DNA of 64,000 nt, from NCBI GenBank assembly GCA_963920765.1, contig OY987243.1, forward strand, positions 6,634,001-6,698,000. Direction: 5' to 3'. Each line of letters opens with the position of its first letter. Position 1 is the first letter of the stretch. Under the pieces are notes generated by a model, which was not told the origin of the DNA, searched no databases, and was given only the letters and a program-made list of their open reading frames with translations. This document shows, piece after piece, positions 10,407 through 21,186 of this stretch. A program made the position numbers and the translations under genes. This stretch comes from Ulota crispa (Eukaryota; Streptophyta; Bryopsida; Orthotrichales; Orthotrichaceae).

Positions 10407-13337
10407 GTACAACATGAATGCTTGGAGAGCTTCGTTCAAGGCTTGCCATGAACTTTGTAGCAGAGGACAAAAGAGAATATGTAAATCCACAATTTGAAAG
10501 CGTATCACTTTTCTGTTAACTCCTAAGTACCTAAGGCACCAAATTTTGGTGTTAACAATGTTTTGAAGTTCAATAAACTTAACAAAGTTGCTATTTTTAG
10601 TAGTTTGTATTTTTGAACTATTCTTTTTGAAGTCTAGTTTTGGCATTAAAAAGCTAATTTTGAAAATGATTGATTATGATTTTTCTATTCAAGATTTTGT
10701 ATAAGGGTCTTAACTTTTTGTAGTGTTGAGAGCTCTTGGAAATGAACCTCAAACGCACTAAATCCTTTAGAAAAAGTCACATTAGAAATTCATTTAAAAA
10801 ATTGTAGAGTAGATTTTGAGAAGTCATAAATTGGTTGGGGTTATGCATGTTAGGCCCTTTAACCTCATATTTTTTTGGTGACCAACTTTTTAAATCTGAC
10901 ATGTGAAAAGAAGATTGAACGAATTCAAATCACTTTCACAGTTTTAACACCCTCATGATTAAACATTATAATCTTTCAATCCATAAGAGGTAATGCTGTC
11001 TTTTCTTTTCTAATGAGATCTCTAACATGTCTAGTTTGATTTCATACAGTTACAATTCAAGAAGAGTTGATACAACTTATCAAAATGTTGCCTTTTTTGT
11101 TAAAATTAGAGCAAATTCCTAGAAGCCCCAAAAATGCAATGTCACTTTGGAGTTAAATTGTTCGCAAGAAAAATGGTTCAAGATTTTTTTGTCTCTTATG
11201 ATTTGTGATACATCTATTTGTAAACATCCAAAATTTCATTCAAAACAAGCACTTCCTTTCCAAAGCACATGGCTAATGTTTGGTCATACAATAGAATTTG
11301 TAGCAACTCTACAAACTATGAGTAAGTGAATAAAATACAAAAAGGGACAACCAGCTTTCCAACAGTATGAGTAAAAACTTCTTGCAACCATTCTATATGA
11401 TCAGAATGTAGCTAGTGCACGCCACTATTGCAAGGGGAAGTGAAATGTGCAAATAATAGTATGTATACCTACTAATAATCAAATCATTGAGAAAGCACCT
11501 TGCATCAACCAAAAAAAACTAATAAGAAAGATGAACAACAAAAAAGAATAGTGGACCAAAAGGAAGGCACTCTACACTGAATATTGCATTCATGTTGCCT
11601 TACCTTGAAAAGTTACCTCATGACTCATCACCTGGCCGCTTGAAGGTGCATGAAACTCTCTATATATTTGGATTGAACATGGTGTATGACTTGGAACCAT
11701 CTAGTTTATTTTTTTGCATCATTGTTGACAAGCCGTTTAAAAACTCTTTGTTGCAATACTTTTTGATGAAGATTACTGTGGAGAAACCTAAACCCAATAT
11801 TCAATGTAGTTCTCTCCAAGAAAAGTTCACAAGAAACTACGTAGTATGGGAAATACAGGATGATTACCCAAGATAATAAGAAGCAAATATTAGACCTAGC
11901 TAGTGGTAAACAATCTTTATTTGTTCAGCCACATCATGTGTACTTTGCTTCTACGATGATCTAGAAATTAATTGTGTTTTTTGAAGAGCAACAAAATTCC
12001 ATCTACATAAACAAAACCACATCTTTATCAAAATTTTGTCACAATTTAACTGCTACAACTACTTGTTATCCTGGAAGCAAATTGATCTTTGACTTGACCA
12101 CTAGTCACGTGTTGAGATCCACACCTCCACTATCCTTTGTAACCCAACTTGCGATGCAAATCCTTGGGTTTCAAACACATAACGCATGTAAACATAAATA
12201 TAAACCACCTAGCAACTTGTGTAGGAACTTTACAGAAATTTTGTTTCATACAGCCAAATGAGATATTGCTTTATAACTCTCTAAAAACCAATCAATTCCA
12301 ATGCATCAATATACATGGAGAGGCAAGATTCACGTTTGAGTCTATCATGATTTGGTTAGCGCGAGCATCGTGCAAAACAAATCTAAGATTGTGAATACAT
12401 CAATAGTTAAATAACGGCTAGAGCATCATACATGATGCTTTCATGGAATGGCAACATGTACATTTAAAAAAAAAACCTCCAAGTACCGGCAAACAAATTT
12501 TGAAGTGAGAAAAAAGTTGAAGTATTGGAACAATAAAGCAAGTGAAATGTTAAGACCAAGCAAATTAATGCATTTCCATCCAAAGGATCAAAACATAGTC
12601 AATTTTCACACATCCAAATAGTTATTATCTATTAAAAATTTTGAAAATACTTTAGAATGAAGAATTTACTCACACTCAAATTCCCATAACAATTAAGTTA
12701 ATGAAGGTTCCCAACACTCCAAAGATGCAAATAGCTCCAAAATTGGTAAAGAATGGTTTTTGGAAGGACAAACAAGGTGAATTAGACCAATTAGAATCAC
12801 AATTTGACACCGGTTATGCTTGACATTTTGTTTCACACAACTATTCTATTTAGTCTGAAATTTTGTAGAAGAAAAATAAACCTAATGGATTAGAACAATA
12901 TTGGTTGCACGTTGAAGCCGGATACTAATATTCCAGCGTGTGTTGTAACGCCATGCCAGTTGCTATCCGCCATGTAAAATACTAGAGGATTCAAAGAACA
13001 AGCGCAGATTGTTGGAAAACATTACAATTTACAGCATCTTGAAAGCTTCTACATACTAAATAAAGAAAAATTGAAGAGATCATAAAAGATACATACCAAA
13101 ATGAAAGCATTAACATCTGGACGCAATGACCTCTAATCTCTACAAGTACTAATGCTCTTGTTTGCGGGACCAAGATTACTTGATAATGTTTTCACAAACA
13201 TCATTGCTAACCGAGCTTCATTTCTTCTTATTGATGCAAGGCTTGTATAAAACAAATTCAGATTTGTAGACCAATGTCCAAGCTGTAGTTGTTGTTGCTT
13301 CTTAAATTTCCAATGATGGACTTGGACTTCCTTATTA
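10407..13337. other. AT-rich sequence without recognisable gene
   Basis: From about 10635 to 11050 the sequence resembles, in inverted orientation, the inside of the 0.66-kb piggyBac-like MITEs (AAGCCATAAATT-type and GAGAGCTCTTGGAAATGA motifs), so it is probably a degraded copy. Between 11100 and 13330 I see only AT-rich sequence with short open frames and no domain. Confidence 0.45.
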
Positions 13338-13505
13338 AAGGGTTTCATATATCTCAAAAAAAAATGAACAAATGGTCATGAACAAGTTTTTGACGGCCTC
13401 CAAGAGGTCGTCATGGCTTGTTCACAGAGTAACTTGCCCACGTTTTTCAAGAATTTTATTCACATGAACGATTTTGGTGCTGTATGGCATATATGAAACC
13501 CCCTA
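13336..13505. mobile_element. GGGGGTTT family, short internally deleted copy
   Basis: Ends AAGGGTTTCATATATCTC (from 13338) and ATATGAAACCCCC (to 13503) are inverted copies bordered by TA. The internal GAACAAGTTTTTG and the CCTCCAAGAGGTCGTCATGG palindrome half match the long copy at 5632-6248, so this 166-base unit looks like an internally deleted derivative. Confidence 0.65.
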
Positions 13506-14198
13506 TTGCAAGAGATAACATAGACCAAAAGACTTCATGCACTTGACCTAAAAGCCAACTTCTATCAAACTCAATAATGCCTACCAAGCATTCAAAATTC
13601 ACAAATTGCTCAATACACGTACAGGGTGAATTCCTTGGAATTTGCTCCCGGTGATCCAAGTAAAAGTTTGCTTCAACAAAAGAATTTGAAAGTTCATTTA
13701 CCTCAGCTTTTGCAAGGCTTGATTCATCGCTCTCTGGTTTGGTGAATCCTCCCCTTTTGAAGCAAGTCCCACCCTCATGCTCCCGATTTGCATCTTCTTC
13801 CGGCAGTTTCGTGCAGCAGTAATAATGTCCGCGGATCACGTTACAAAAAAAGACCAAAGTATATAAATAGAACCTACAATCAAGCTCTCCATATTTATAG
13901 AAGACACTGGAATGCACCATCTTGAAGGTGGAATTTGGGGAGGCCGGCCAAGTTTTCCAGTTTGGCGAGTCCACATTGGACCTAAATTCTGACTTCTCGC
14001 AAGCCCTAGCGCAGCATTTCCTCGTTTGGAGCGCAAGGTAGGAGATGCTCTTATGCCTCATGCTTCCTCCATCCTCCCGGGCACTAGCTGGCAACTACCA
14101 CCAATCACCATGCAGATTTTGCTGCATGCCCCCCCTCCTTTTCCCCTCACTAGTTTGCACAATTGTGGGTTGTCAAAGGGGTTCTAACACACCCCCTC
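13506..14198. other. Locally GC-richer segment with an unexplained minus-strand open frame
   Basis: A minus-strand frame stays open from about 14094 down to 13456, crossing the boundary of the MITE at 13336-13505. Its start codon would be TTG. Its predicted protein shows no family I recognise and loses sense at the MITE junction, so I do not call it a gene. Sequence from 13730 to 14050 is less AT-rich than its surroundings. It could be an exon fragment or an old insertion. Confidence 0.25.
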
Positions 14199-14434
14199 TA
14201 AGGTAGAAATACCATAAATGGTTACTGCCGGAAAAGGGTAGAGTAGAGTGTCCTTAAACCAACAAGAGCTAGCTTTGAAAGAGATTTCAAAAAGATGCTC
14301 TTTCCTCGCATTTGATTGGTTCAAATTTATTTCAGAACAAGGTTCTAGAGGTAGCCGTTTAAGGTGCACCTATGAAACCGCAAACGGTCCTAACCCTAAA
14401 TCCACATTTATATTGCATAAAATATTCATTTTTG

Positions 14435-14471
<37 letters not shown>

Positions 14472-14581
14472 ACTTTTCTTTATCCTTGTTTCTCCACAGA
14501 TTGAATTTAAGTTCTCAAGAAATTCCCCAAATCTTCAGGCTAAAGTGCCTTATTTTAACCATTTATGGTATTTCTACCTTA
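14199..14581. mobile_element. TA-AGGTAG family MITE with a 24-base perfect inverted repeat
   Basis: AGGTAGAAATACCATAAATG (from 14201, continuing GTTA) is perfectly inverted at the right end (to 14579). TA flanks both sides (14199-14200, 14580-14581), as for Tc1/mariner-type insertions. The interior includes a run of 32 T residues at 14438-14469. There is no coding capacity. Termini of the same AGGTAG type occur at 17576, 25509 and 40163. Confidence 0.75.
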
Positions 14582-15145
14582 CTCTTTGCTGGCCACATCT
14601 CTTGCCCTTGCAAGCTGCCCACCTTTAGAGTCAACTCTCACATACAAAGGGGAGGAGCTGCTCAAACTGTCCCTCCTCCCCCATATTTGAAAAATACATG
14701 CATAACTTCTTTGTCAAATGTCAAAATGGATAAAATTATATTCCCACATAGGTTTTTGAATTTCACACCTTTAATAAAAATTTCAGAAAATCATAAAAAC
14801 TAGAAAGTTTGTAGGTACATGCCCAAAATCCCATTTGTCCCCCGAGGGGACAATGGTCCTTTAGGGGTTAAGTATGTAGTGGACGGAAAGGTATTAAAAG
14901 GTATAAGAACTTTTCACATTATGAAAATTTTATATTACAAATAATATTCTCTTTTAGGGTTAGCGTTAGAGGTCTATTGCAATTGCACATGACCAACTTA
15001 TTTAAGGTGCCAACACATGTCTTGTGATTCTTGTTTTTGGGTTTCAATGCAAACTTACTTTAAAGCACAATTGTTGGATCTTTGGAATTTTGGGGCCACT
15101 ATACACTAGGAGTCAAGATTGTATTTGATCCAAATTTTTAACCTT

Positions 15146-15283
15146 TACAGTAGAACTCCTCTAAACTAATATGCTTGGGACTGAAGTTGTTAGTTCATAC
15201 AATGGGGTGAGAAGATGGTAGGTAGTGTTATGACATGCCAGATATTAGTTTAGGGGATATTAGTTTAGAGGAGTTCTATTGTA
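15146..15283. mobile_element. Emigrant-like (pogo/mariner) MITE
   Basis: The left end CAGTAGAACTCCTCTAAACT (from 15148) is inverted at the right end (to 15281), and TA lies on both sides. The start CAGTA(A/G)AAC..CTCTA.A..TAATA matches the Emigrant family as I recall it from Arabidopsis. The unit is 134 bases long and noncoding. Outside it, CACTAGGAGTCAAG near 15105 is inverted as CTTGACTCCTAGT near 16085, hinting at a larger foldback of about 1 kb. Confidence 0.75.
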
Positions 15284-15458
15284 CCACTTTTTAGTTCATT
15301 TTTTTAAAATCAACTTCAAGATCTTTAAACCATGAGTTAAGGAAAATTTTGGAAATTAATATGATGCCCAAAAAACAAAATTTGACATGGTCTCCAGGTC
15401 AAGAATTAGTCTTACTAAAAATAAGAAGCCATTTAGTGGATTCCTAGTCTTTATCAAA

Positions 15459-15818
15459 TACTCCCTCTGTCCCAAAATGATCTTCATGTTGACCTTTATT
15501 TAGTGTCCCAAAATGATCTTCTTGTTGGAGGAGGAAGGGAGCTAGCGGCACTTGCACATAGTCCAAAAGCATGGGCATGTTAACCAATCCCATGCCATCA
15601 AGTGAGTGGCCTCGGATGCTCTTCAAAAATGCCTCAAAATTTCAATTTCCAAGCACTTTGAAACCCCACTTTGAAAACTAATTTAAAACTCAAATTTCAA
15701 AACAAAAGGAAGACATCAAACTCTATTCATTGGTAAAAAAATTTGAAAAATAGTTCTTTTTGAGCTTAATCTATGACATTTTGTGTAACACAAAGATCAA
15801 TTAGGGACGGAGGGAGTA
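15459..15818. mobile_element. Stowaway-like MITE
   Basis: CTCCCTCTGTCCCAAAATGA begins at 15461, and GGGACGGAGGGAG ends at 15816. TA borders both ends. CTCCCTCCGTnCC with a TA duplication is the hallmark of plant Stowaway MITEs, mobilised by mariner-like transposases. The 356-base body is noncoding and repeats AAAATGATCTTC just inside the left end. Confidence 0.85.
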
Positions 15819-17071
15819 TCATTGAACTGCTATCATTTTTATATATCTTTTGTGGATAGTTAGCACCTTAAGTTGAAATTGAATATCCATGGCTCAACTT
15901 GGTCTCCTTCATTTCATCTCCTTTGAAACTTTCAAAACTTATAATCATGTCCACGACTTTTAAAGTTCAGTTTATATACATGCAAGAAAAAGTTTCATCA
16001 TTTTCTTACCCCATTAGTGCTTGAGGCCGTTCTTGAGTCAGTATGTGGTAACTTTTGGTAAAAACACCCTCAAGTTTTGATGGCCTTGACTCCTAGTATA
16101 TGGCGGCTCTAAATTTTTGATATAATACCTTGCTCACGTCATATATTTGTGTCTCCTCATCCCACTTATTCACTCAACAAGTCATGAATTTATAATAAGA
16201 TTATAACATTAGAGTTGAAGTTAAAATAGAAGAATGTAAGTTCGCATTCTTCTATTTTAGTAAAAGTAATGTCATGGGTATCTATAGAAGTAAATGAAAG
16301 TAGATCTTATATAGGATCATATGTGGGAGTTATATTCAACAATCTTGTTCAAAATTATATTCAGTCACAATCTAAATGACATATTTCACTTATTTTGGAC
16401 TATACATGCAATTTTGGATTGTGTAAGTTTCTATACATTAAGAGAAATTCCAATGTGCTTGCTAGAATTTCTCTAGTCAACTTACATTTCACTAATTATC
16501 AATTATACAAGCAAATCATGATTGTACATAGCCATGGTGATTGAGGGATTTTTGTCATACACAATCTCCAAAACTAAAATCATCAAACATGAATTGGACC
16601 CACCAATAGAGAAATCTTCTATTTGTGTGTGATTCAAGATTAATAAAAACTTCTAGTTCCTCTATCTACACCTTGCAACATGGTTCTTCTTTATGGATTT
16701 TTGACTATTAACTTTGACAATGCTTAGAGATTACTTAGAAAAAGACTTAACAATCCTATGGAAAATAGCCTAAGTGCTTCCAAAAAAACAAACAAAACAC
16801 AACTATTGTTGTGCTATAGATCTATAGACATGCTCAAAGATCAAGAGATTATGTGACCTCACTATGGGAGGTTAGTTTCATAACTCTATCAACTTGTTGG
16901 AAAGAGTGACTAACTTTTCATTAAAACAAAATGGACTATTCCATGTAAAACAAAATCTCAAATCTCAATTTTAGAGGAAAATGGAATCCATGATTTTGTA
17001 AATATTGCAATATAACTTCCTCACAAACACTCTAGAGAATTGACAAAACATAATATTTGCAAAAAAAGAAG
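15819..17071. other. AT-rich intergenic sequence with a small perfect hairpin
   Basis: No gene is seen. At 16222-16236 TAAAATAGAAGAATG is perfectly inverted at 16245-16259, with an 8-base loop. The remainder has only short open frames. Confidence 0.4.
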
Positions 17072-17480
17072 AAATTGATATATGCACACCTAGGGTTTGT
17101 AGTATGGACACCCAAGGGGGGGGTAAATTTTAAATATTTACCATATACAAGTTGAATTTGGAAAATTTGAATTCACATTTGGATTTAGAGACCTTGATTT
17201 AGTCTAGAACCACAAAGGAGGATACAATTGAATAACGCCCAATAGAAAACCTTAGCGAGGGGACAAATTGTTACTTTTACTCTTGTTTGTAAAAAAAATT
17301 AAGCATTTCCATTGGGCGTTGTTCAAGTATGTCCTCTTTGTGATTCTAGACTAAATTAGAGTCTCTAAATCCAAATGTGAATTCAAAAATTTTCAAATTC
17401 AATTTATTGATAATAAATATCTAAAATTTACCTCCCTAGGGTGTCCATATAACAAACCCCGAGTGTGCATATATCAATTC
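17072..17480. mobile_element. Foldback element (IR family A), copy 1
   Basis: The segment is an imperfect inverted repeat centred near 17276. ATTGATATATGCACAC at the left matches GTGTGCATATATCAAT at the right, and the inner arms carry TTTGGATTTAGAGACCTTGA and ACGCCCAATAGAAAA in inverted orientation. The same arms occur at 24600-24990, and single-arm fragments near 49160-49280 and 54675-54817. It is noncoding. Confidence 0.7.
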
Positions 17481-17573
17481 AAAAAAAATTTGTTATATTT
17501 AAAATTTTATGCCATATTTCTTGACTCCATCTTCCTTGGAATTTTCTTATTTCTTTTGAATTTCAAGTTCCAA

Positions 17574-17880
17574 TAGGATAGGAACACCCATAGTGTCCCC
17601 ATAACCGTCACCTCTAAAATCTTCAAAAATTTGTAGAAGTAAATAGATGTAACTACAAGAATGTACAATATGTGAACATGAAACCTTAGTGTTATGGGTA
17701 CAATGACAATTTGCTCTTTAAAAATTCACAACTTATTCTCACAATATCCAAATAATACATTTGAAAGTGCAAACTCATTGTTTTTCTGCTGCTAATAAGA
17801 TCTTATAATCTGCTAAATGTTTATTAATAGTCATCATGTTCAAAACCCTTAAACTAACGCTTATGGGAGTTCCTACCTTA
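17574..17880. mobile_element. TA-AGGTAG family MITE, copy related to 25507-25818
   Basis: The right end GGGAGTTCCTACCT is followed by TA at 17879-17880. The left end, GGATAGGAACACCC after TA at 17574-17575, is its inverted copy with a few mismatches. The body is homologous throughout to 25509-25816, including CCCCATAACCGTCAC and AATAGTCATCATGTTCAAAA. It lies about 500 bases upstream of the first recognised OTU exon. Confidence 0.75.
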
Positions 17881-18421
17881 TGTCTTTCTTCATTTTTTTC
17901 ATTCTTGACCTGTTTGTTTGTTCAAACGTCTGTTTGTCTGTAGACCAATCTACCTACCTTTGCGCTCCAGTCGGTGATCTCTCACAAACCACACTTTTCC
18001 AGTTCTGAAACACTGATTTGAAACCCCAACTGCTCTCTTTTTCACTAAAACTGGAGCTTTTGTTTTAGGGTATGAAACGGAGCATTCCCACAGTCACAAT
18101 TCTTCAATGAATAATTTCTGCCTGAATTCGGTCTTTCAATTTGCTGTACTTTGCCGTGTAGAAATGTGCAAAGCTCTATGTCTTTTGCAAAAAATCTGGA
18201 AGGGTTTACTAAAGTTCTGAGCTGGTGAACTGAGTACTACACTAGCTTGCTCGCGTACTAATCACGAAGTCCCTACTTAGCGTGGTAGAGACGCTGTGTT
18301 TAACAGAAATTTAGGTCAACAGTGTTGCAGTTTTGAAAGAATCCTCGTTTTTAACGATATACTGTATTTTCAGGAATGGATCTCTGAAGGATCGATAGAA
18401 GCCACTATGAGGTTTTTGCAA
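17881..18421 (+). promoter_or_regulatory. Probable promoter and 5' untranslated exon of the OTU gene
   Basis: Between the MITE ending at 17880 and the first coding exon there is less AT-rich sequence. A likely exon spans 18374-18421, after TTTTCAG and before GTAAGC. Its phase does not extend the coding frame of the next exon, so I read it as untranslated leader. The transcription start cannot be placed. Confidence 0.4.
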
Positions 18422-18672
18422 GTAAGCCCCTGCCTTTCTTCTTTTGTCTTCTCTTTTGATACCATCACATTTCTAAAGGGGTTCATTTCAGTAAAGTGCT
18501 TCAAAGTAGTCTCATCTGGATCTCATGTTATTCACATTATGATCACCATAGTCAGTCATTGAAAACCATGATTCCTTGGTTCGTCAGGGGTTAATAGGGT
18601 GTATGAGTTTGTTTGTTTTGTGGAGGGTAGGCTGCAGGTTATGTGGATTGCGTCCACAATTCAGCTGCAACG

Positions 18673-21186
18673 ATGCAAGAGAACCAGGTTTCATTTTCTG
18701 TAGGAAAAGATGGGGAGACGAAGTACTGGGACGGAGGAGAACAGTGTGAAGTTGTGGGAGAGGGAATGTACGAGGATGGACAAGACGGGATGGCATCAAG
18801 CTCCAATTCTCCTCGCCCGGAGTACGAAGTGGATGAGCAGGAACTTCAGATGGCATTGGCAATGTCGGAGCAGGACCCTCGCCTTGACGAGGAGCTTGCG
18901 AAGCGGCTTAGTGAGCTGGATTCAGTACCTGTAAGCACAAATCTCCATTCCCATAGCTTTTGTTGGAAAACCATGAGCTTCAAGTTCAAGCTTCAAAGCA
19001 TGTTGAAGAATTGCAAGCAGCTCATCTTCATATGTCCACACCTGTTTTTATGTATTGTTTCTGATGGCAGACTTTTTAATTCGTTTCCTGTACAGCTGTT
19101 TTCTTCACTTTGAACTTCATATGTGCAGCATGTGCCGAAAGTGAATACGGACTTTCCCTTCACAGAAGCTTCAAGTGATAAAGAGCGCTTGCAAGAAAGG
19201 TAGTTAAGACGAAGAAAATCCACAACTAAACTACTACTCCCTCTGTCTCTCTAAAAACATCCAAAAAGTTTCCTTGCAAAGGATTAACTGTGGTTTTAGT
19301 CTTTGTGCTAATGACACATGCATTCTAGAATCAACATACCATCTACCAATCAAATGTATGCAAAATCTCCAGCTTTGATGTCGTCGTTTGGACACCCAGA
19401 TTCCATGCAAAAAGTACCATATTTGTGCATGCTGCCATCTCCTCATTATTGATGATTTAAAGATTAGTAGCAACAATGGTATGGTACCTCGTATGGGCAA
19501 GGCCAAGCTTGCTAGGAGAGGAATGCTCTCCAGTTGCTTAACTTGCCCCCATGAGATCATTGAACATGGCAAACACTTTCTCGGCGTTTGAAATCAGCAA
19601 AAGGGAGCTTTTTAGTGGTACAAGAAATGTGTCTGATTTGGGGCTTTTTAGAGGGACAGAGGGAGTAGAAATCATGGTATGTATGGGTTTCTCAGTTTCG
19701 TATGTTGCTGTCTTTTACCAATTGTACCGTGTTTGTGGGAGCTTTCAGGTTAAGTCACTATGGATTGGCTGAGAAGCAAATTGCAGGTGACGGGAACTGT
19801 CAGGTGGTTACGCTACTCTCTTTTATTTGATCTTTACTTTTAGCAAAGCCAAGAGTAATTGCTGACGTGTCAATGCAAATGAAGCTCTTTTTTGAAATCT
19901 GAATTTCTAATATTTATGATGTGAGGTTTGCTTTGCAGTTTCGAGCATTGTCAGACCAGTTGTATCGTACACCAGATCATCACATGCTTGTCAGGAGGAG
20001 GGTGGTCGATCAGGTTAGATTTATTTTAAGATTCTACCTTGTTTATTATACACTTGGAAACACATTTGGAGTTTTTTAGAAGGTTAAGTCTCCCTTGGTT
20101 TTGCACTTTTGATGCAAATTCGGGGGTGTTTGTTTCAGCTTGCAGAAGCACGGGACTCGTACTCTGGCTATGTCCCAATGGAGTACAAGAAGTACCTCAA
20201 GAACATGTCCAAGTAGCTTTACCATCCCTTAGCTCTGCCATAGCATGAGTGCAAGTGTAATGCTTTTTTAGTAGTTTATGAAGTCCACACCTTTTTCTAG
20301 AGACTGATGTGGAGGTATGTTGTGCAGATACGGCGAGTGGGGCGATCACGTCACATTGCAAGCTGCTGCTGACTCTGTAAAGCTTTCTCCTGCTGTTAAT
20401 GTTTTTTTTGCAAAGGCTTTTTTTCCTGCTGTTGAGAATTTTGCAGTGTAGGGCGAGAACTTGGCTTTTATTTGTGAACTGGTTGCACTTCCGTGGGATG
20501 TGGGGTGCAGTATGGTGTGAAGATTGCTTTGATAACCACGTTTAAAGAATCCGGCGTCATAGAGATTTTACCTGCACAGGAGAAGTCAAATCGAGGTTCC
20601 CAACCCTTCTGCATTTCCTCTGCTTATAATCCCCTCTTTGAAAACAGAACCAGATACGAACTGGTCTGCCTCTGAATCCCTGCTATGAATCCACGTGGCT
20701 GTGTTATTCCAGGGCCTATATGTATTTATTGTGTGGTGTTGTGGGCTCTGTTTGCAGGTGTTTATCTTAGCTTTTGGTCTGAGATTCATTATAATTCCAT
20801 TTATCCAATTGAAGGTACGTTCTTTTCATCCTGGATTATCTTTGCTCTATAAGCTAATCTCATGGAAGTCACTCTTATTGTAGTTTTCAGGAAACAGGGC
20901 GTTTTGAGGCACCTTTATCAAAGCAATATACATTACATTTGAAACTTTCTTAAATTTTCCGTCATCATTAACAATATTTTAGAAACAATTCTTGCTGTCA
21001 AGCATTTGATCTCATCTCGATTGGCTTCTAACTTGCGCATTTAAAATGCATTACTGCATGCTATACTATATTGTTTTTGCACGTCATTTTTCAGACTTTT
21101 GGAAATTTGATTTGCATGTTGCATCGTATGTTGCGCCAGATATTGTAAACTCCAGCAAGAAGAAGAAGTCGTGGACTTTGTTTTAA
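18673..21186 (+). CDS. OTU-domain cysteine deubiquitinase with an N-terminal ubiquitin-interacting motif, 9 coding exons
   Basis: Coding exons 18673-18930, 19129-19199, 19749-19803, 19939-20013, 20139-20212, 20328-20376, 20511-20595, 20758-20814 and 21140-21186 join in phase to 256 codons plus TAA. The start is the first in-frame ATG in the exon opening at 18638. Residues about 54-69 (EQELQMALAMSEQD) fit a ubiquitin-interacting motif. The OTU core follows: SHYGLAEKQI, GDGNCQFRALSDQLY with catalytic Asp124 and Cys127, YVPMEYKKYL, WGDHVTLQAAAD, and LSFWSEIHYNSIYP with catalytic His233. A lysine-rich tail ending WTLF closes the protein, as in plant OTU proteins. It should cleave ubiquitin chains in the cytosol or nucleus. 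The intron at 19804-19938 separates the active-site GDGNCQ from FRAL. Intron 19200-19748 carries a Stowaway-like MITE. An alternative last exon at 20891-20907 would replace the Lys-rich tail with four residues. Confidence 0.88.
19235..19667. mobile_element. Stowaway-like MITE in an OTU-gene intron (twin of 28046-28480)
   Basis: CTCCCTCTGTCTCTCTAAAA begins at 19237, and GAGGGACAGAGGGAG ends at 19665; TA lies on both sides. The 429-base body is nearly identical to 28048-28478 in the starch synthase gene. It is inside intron 19200-19748. Long minus-strand open frames here are a property of the repeat and appear in both copies. Confidence 0.88.

Larger units (their letters stand above)
8994..14871. 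mobile_element. Possible long piggyBac-like unit, interrupted by other elements
   Basis: TTAACCCCTAAAGGACCAAG starts at 8994, and the matching right end GGACAATGGTCCTTTAGGGGTTAA finishes at 14871. The first 480 bases resemble the left end of the unit at 60923-61863, and the last 180 bases (from about 14690) resemble its right end. This suggests one 5.9 kb insertion carrying nested insertions (10015-10406, 13338-13503, 14201-14579). No transposase is visible inside, so the two ends could also belong to separate broken copies. Confidence 0.4.

Noticed and set aside
13456..14094. 212-codon open frame on the minus strand
   Set aside because: It starts at a non-ATG codon, crosses the boundary of a MITE and has no recognisable domain.
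18584..18594. CAGGGGTTAA as another piggyBac-like right end
   Set aside because: No TTGGGC or GGTCC sequence precedes it, and no partner end was found; probably chance.
19234..19572. 112-codon minus-strand open frame, repeated near 28 kb
   Set aside because: It lies inside the Stowaway-like MITE and recurs with it in both copies; a MITE of this size encodes no protein.
20891..20907. Short last exon of the OTU gene after TTTTCAG
   Set aside because: It is in phase and possible, but the exon at 21140-21186 supplies the Lys-rich, Trp-containing tail typical of plant OTU proteins, so I preferred it.
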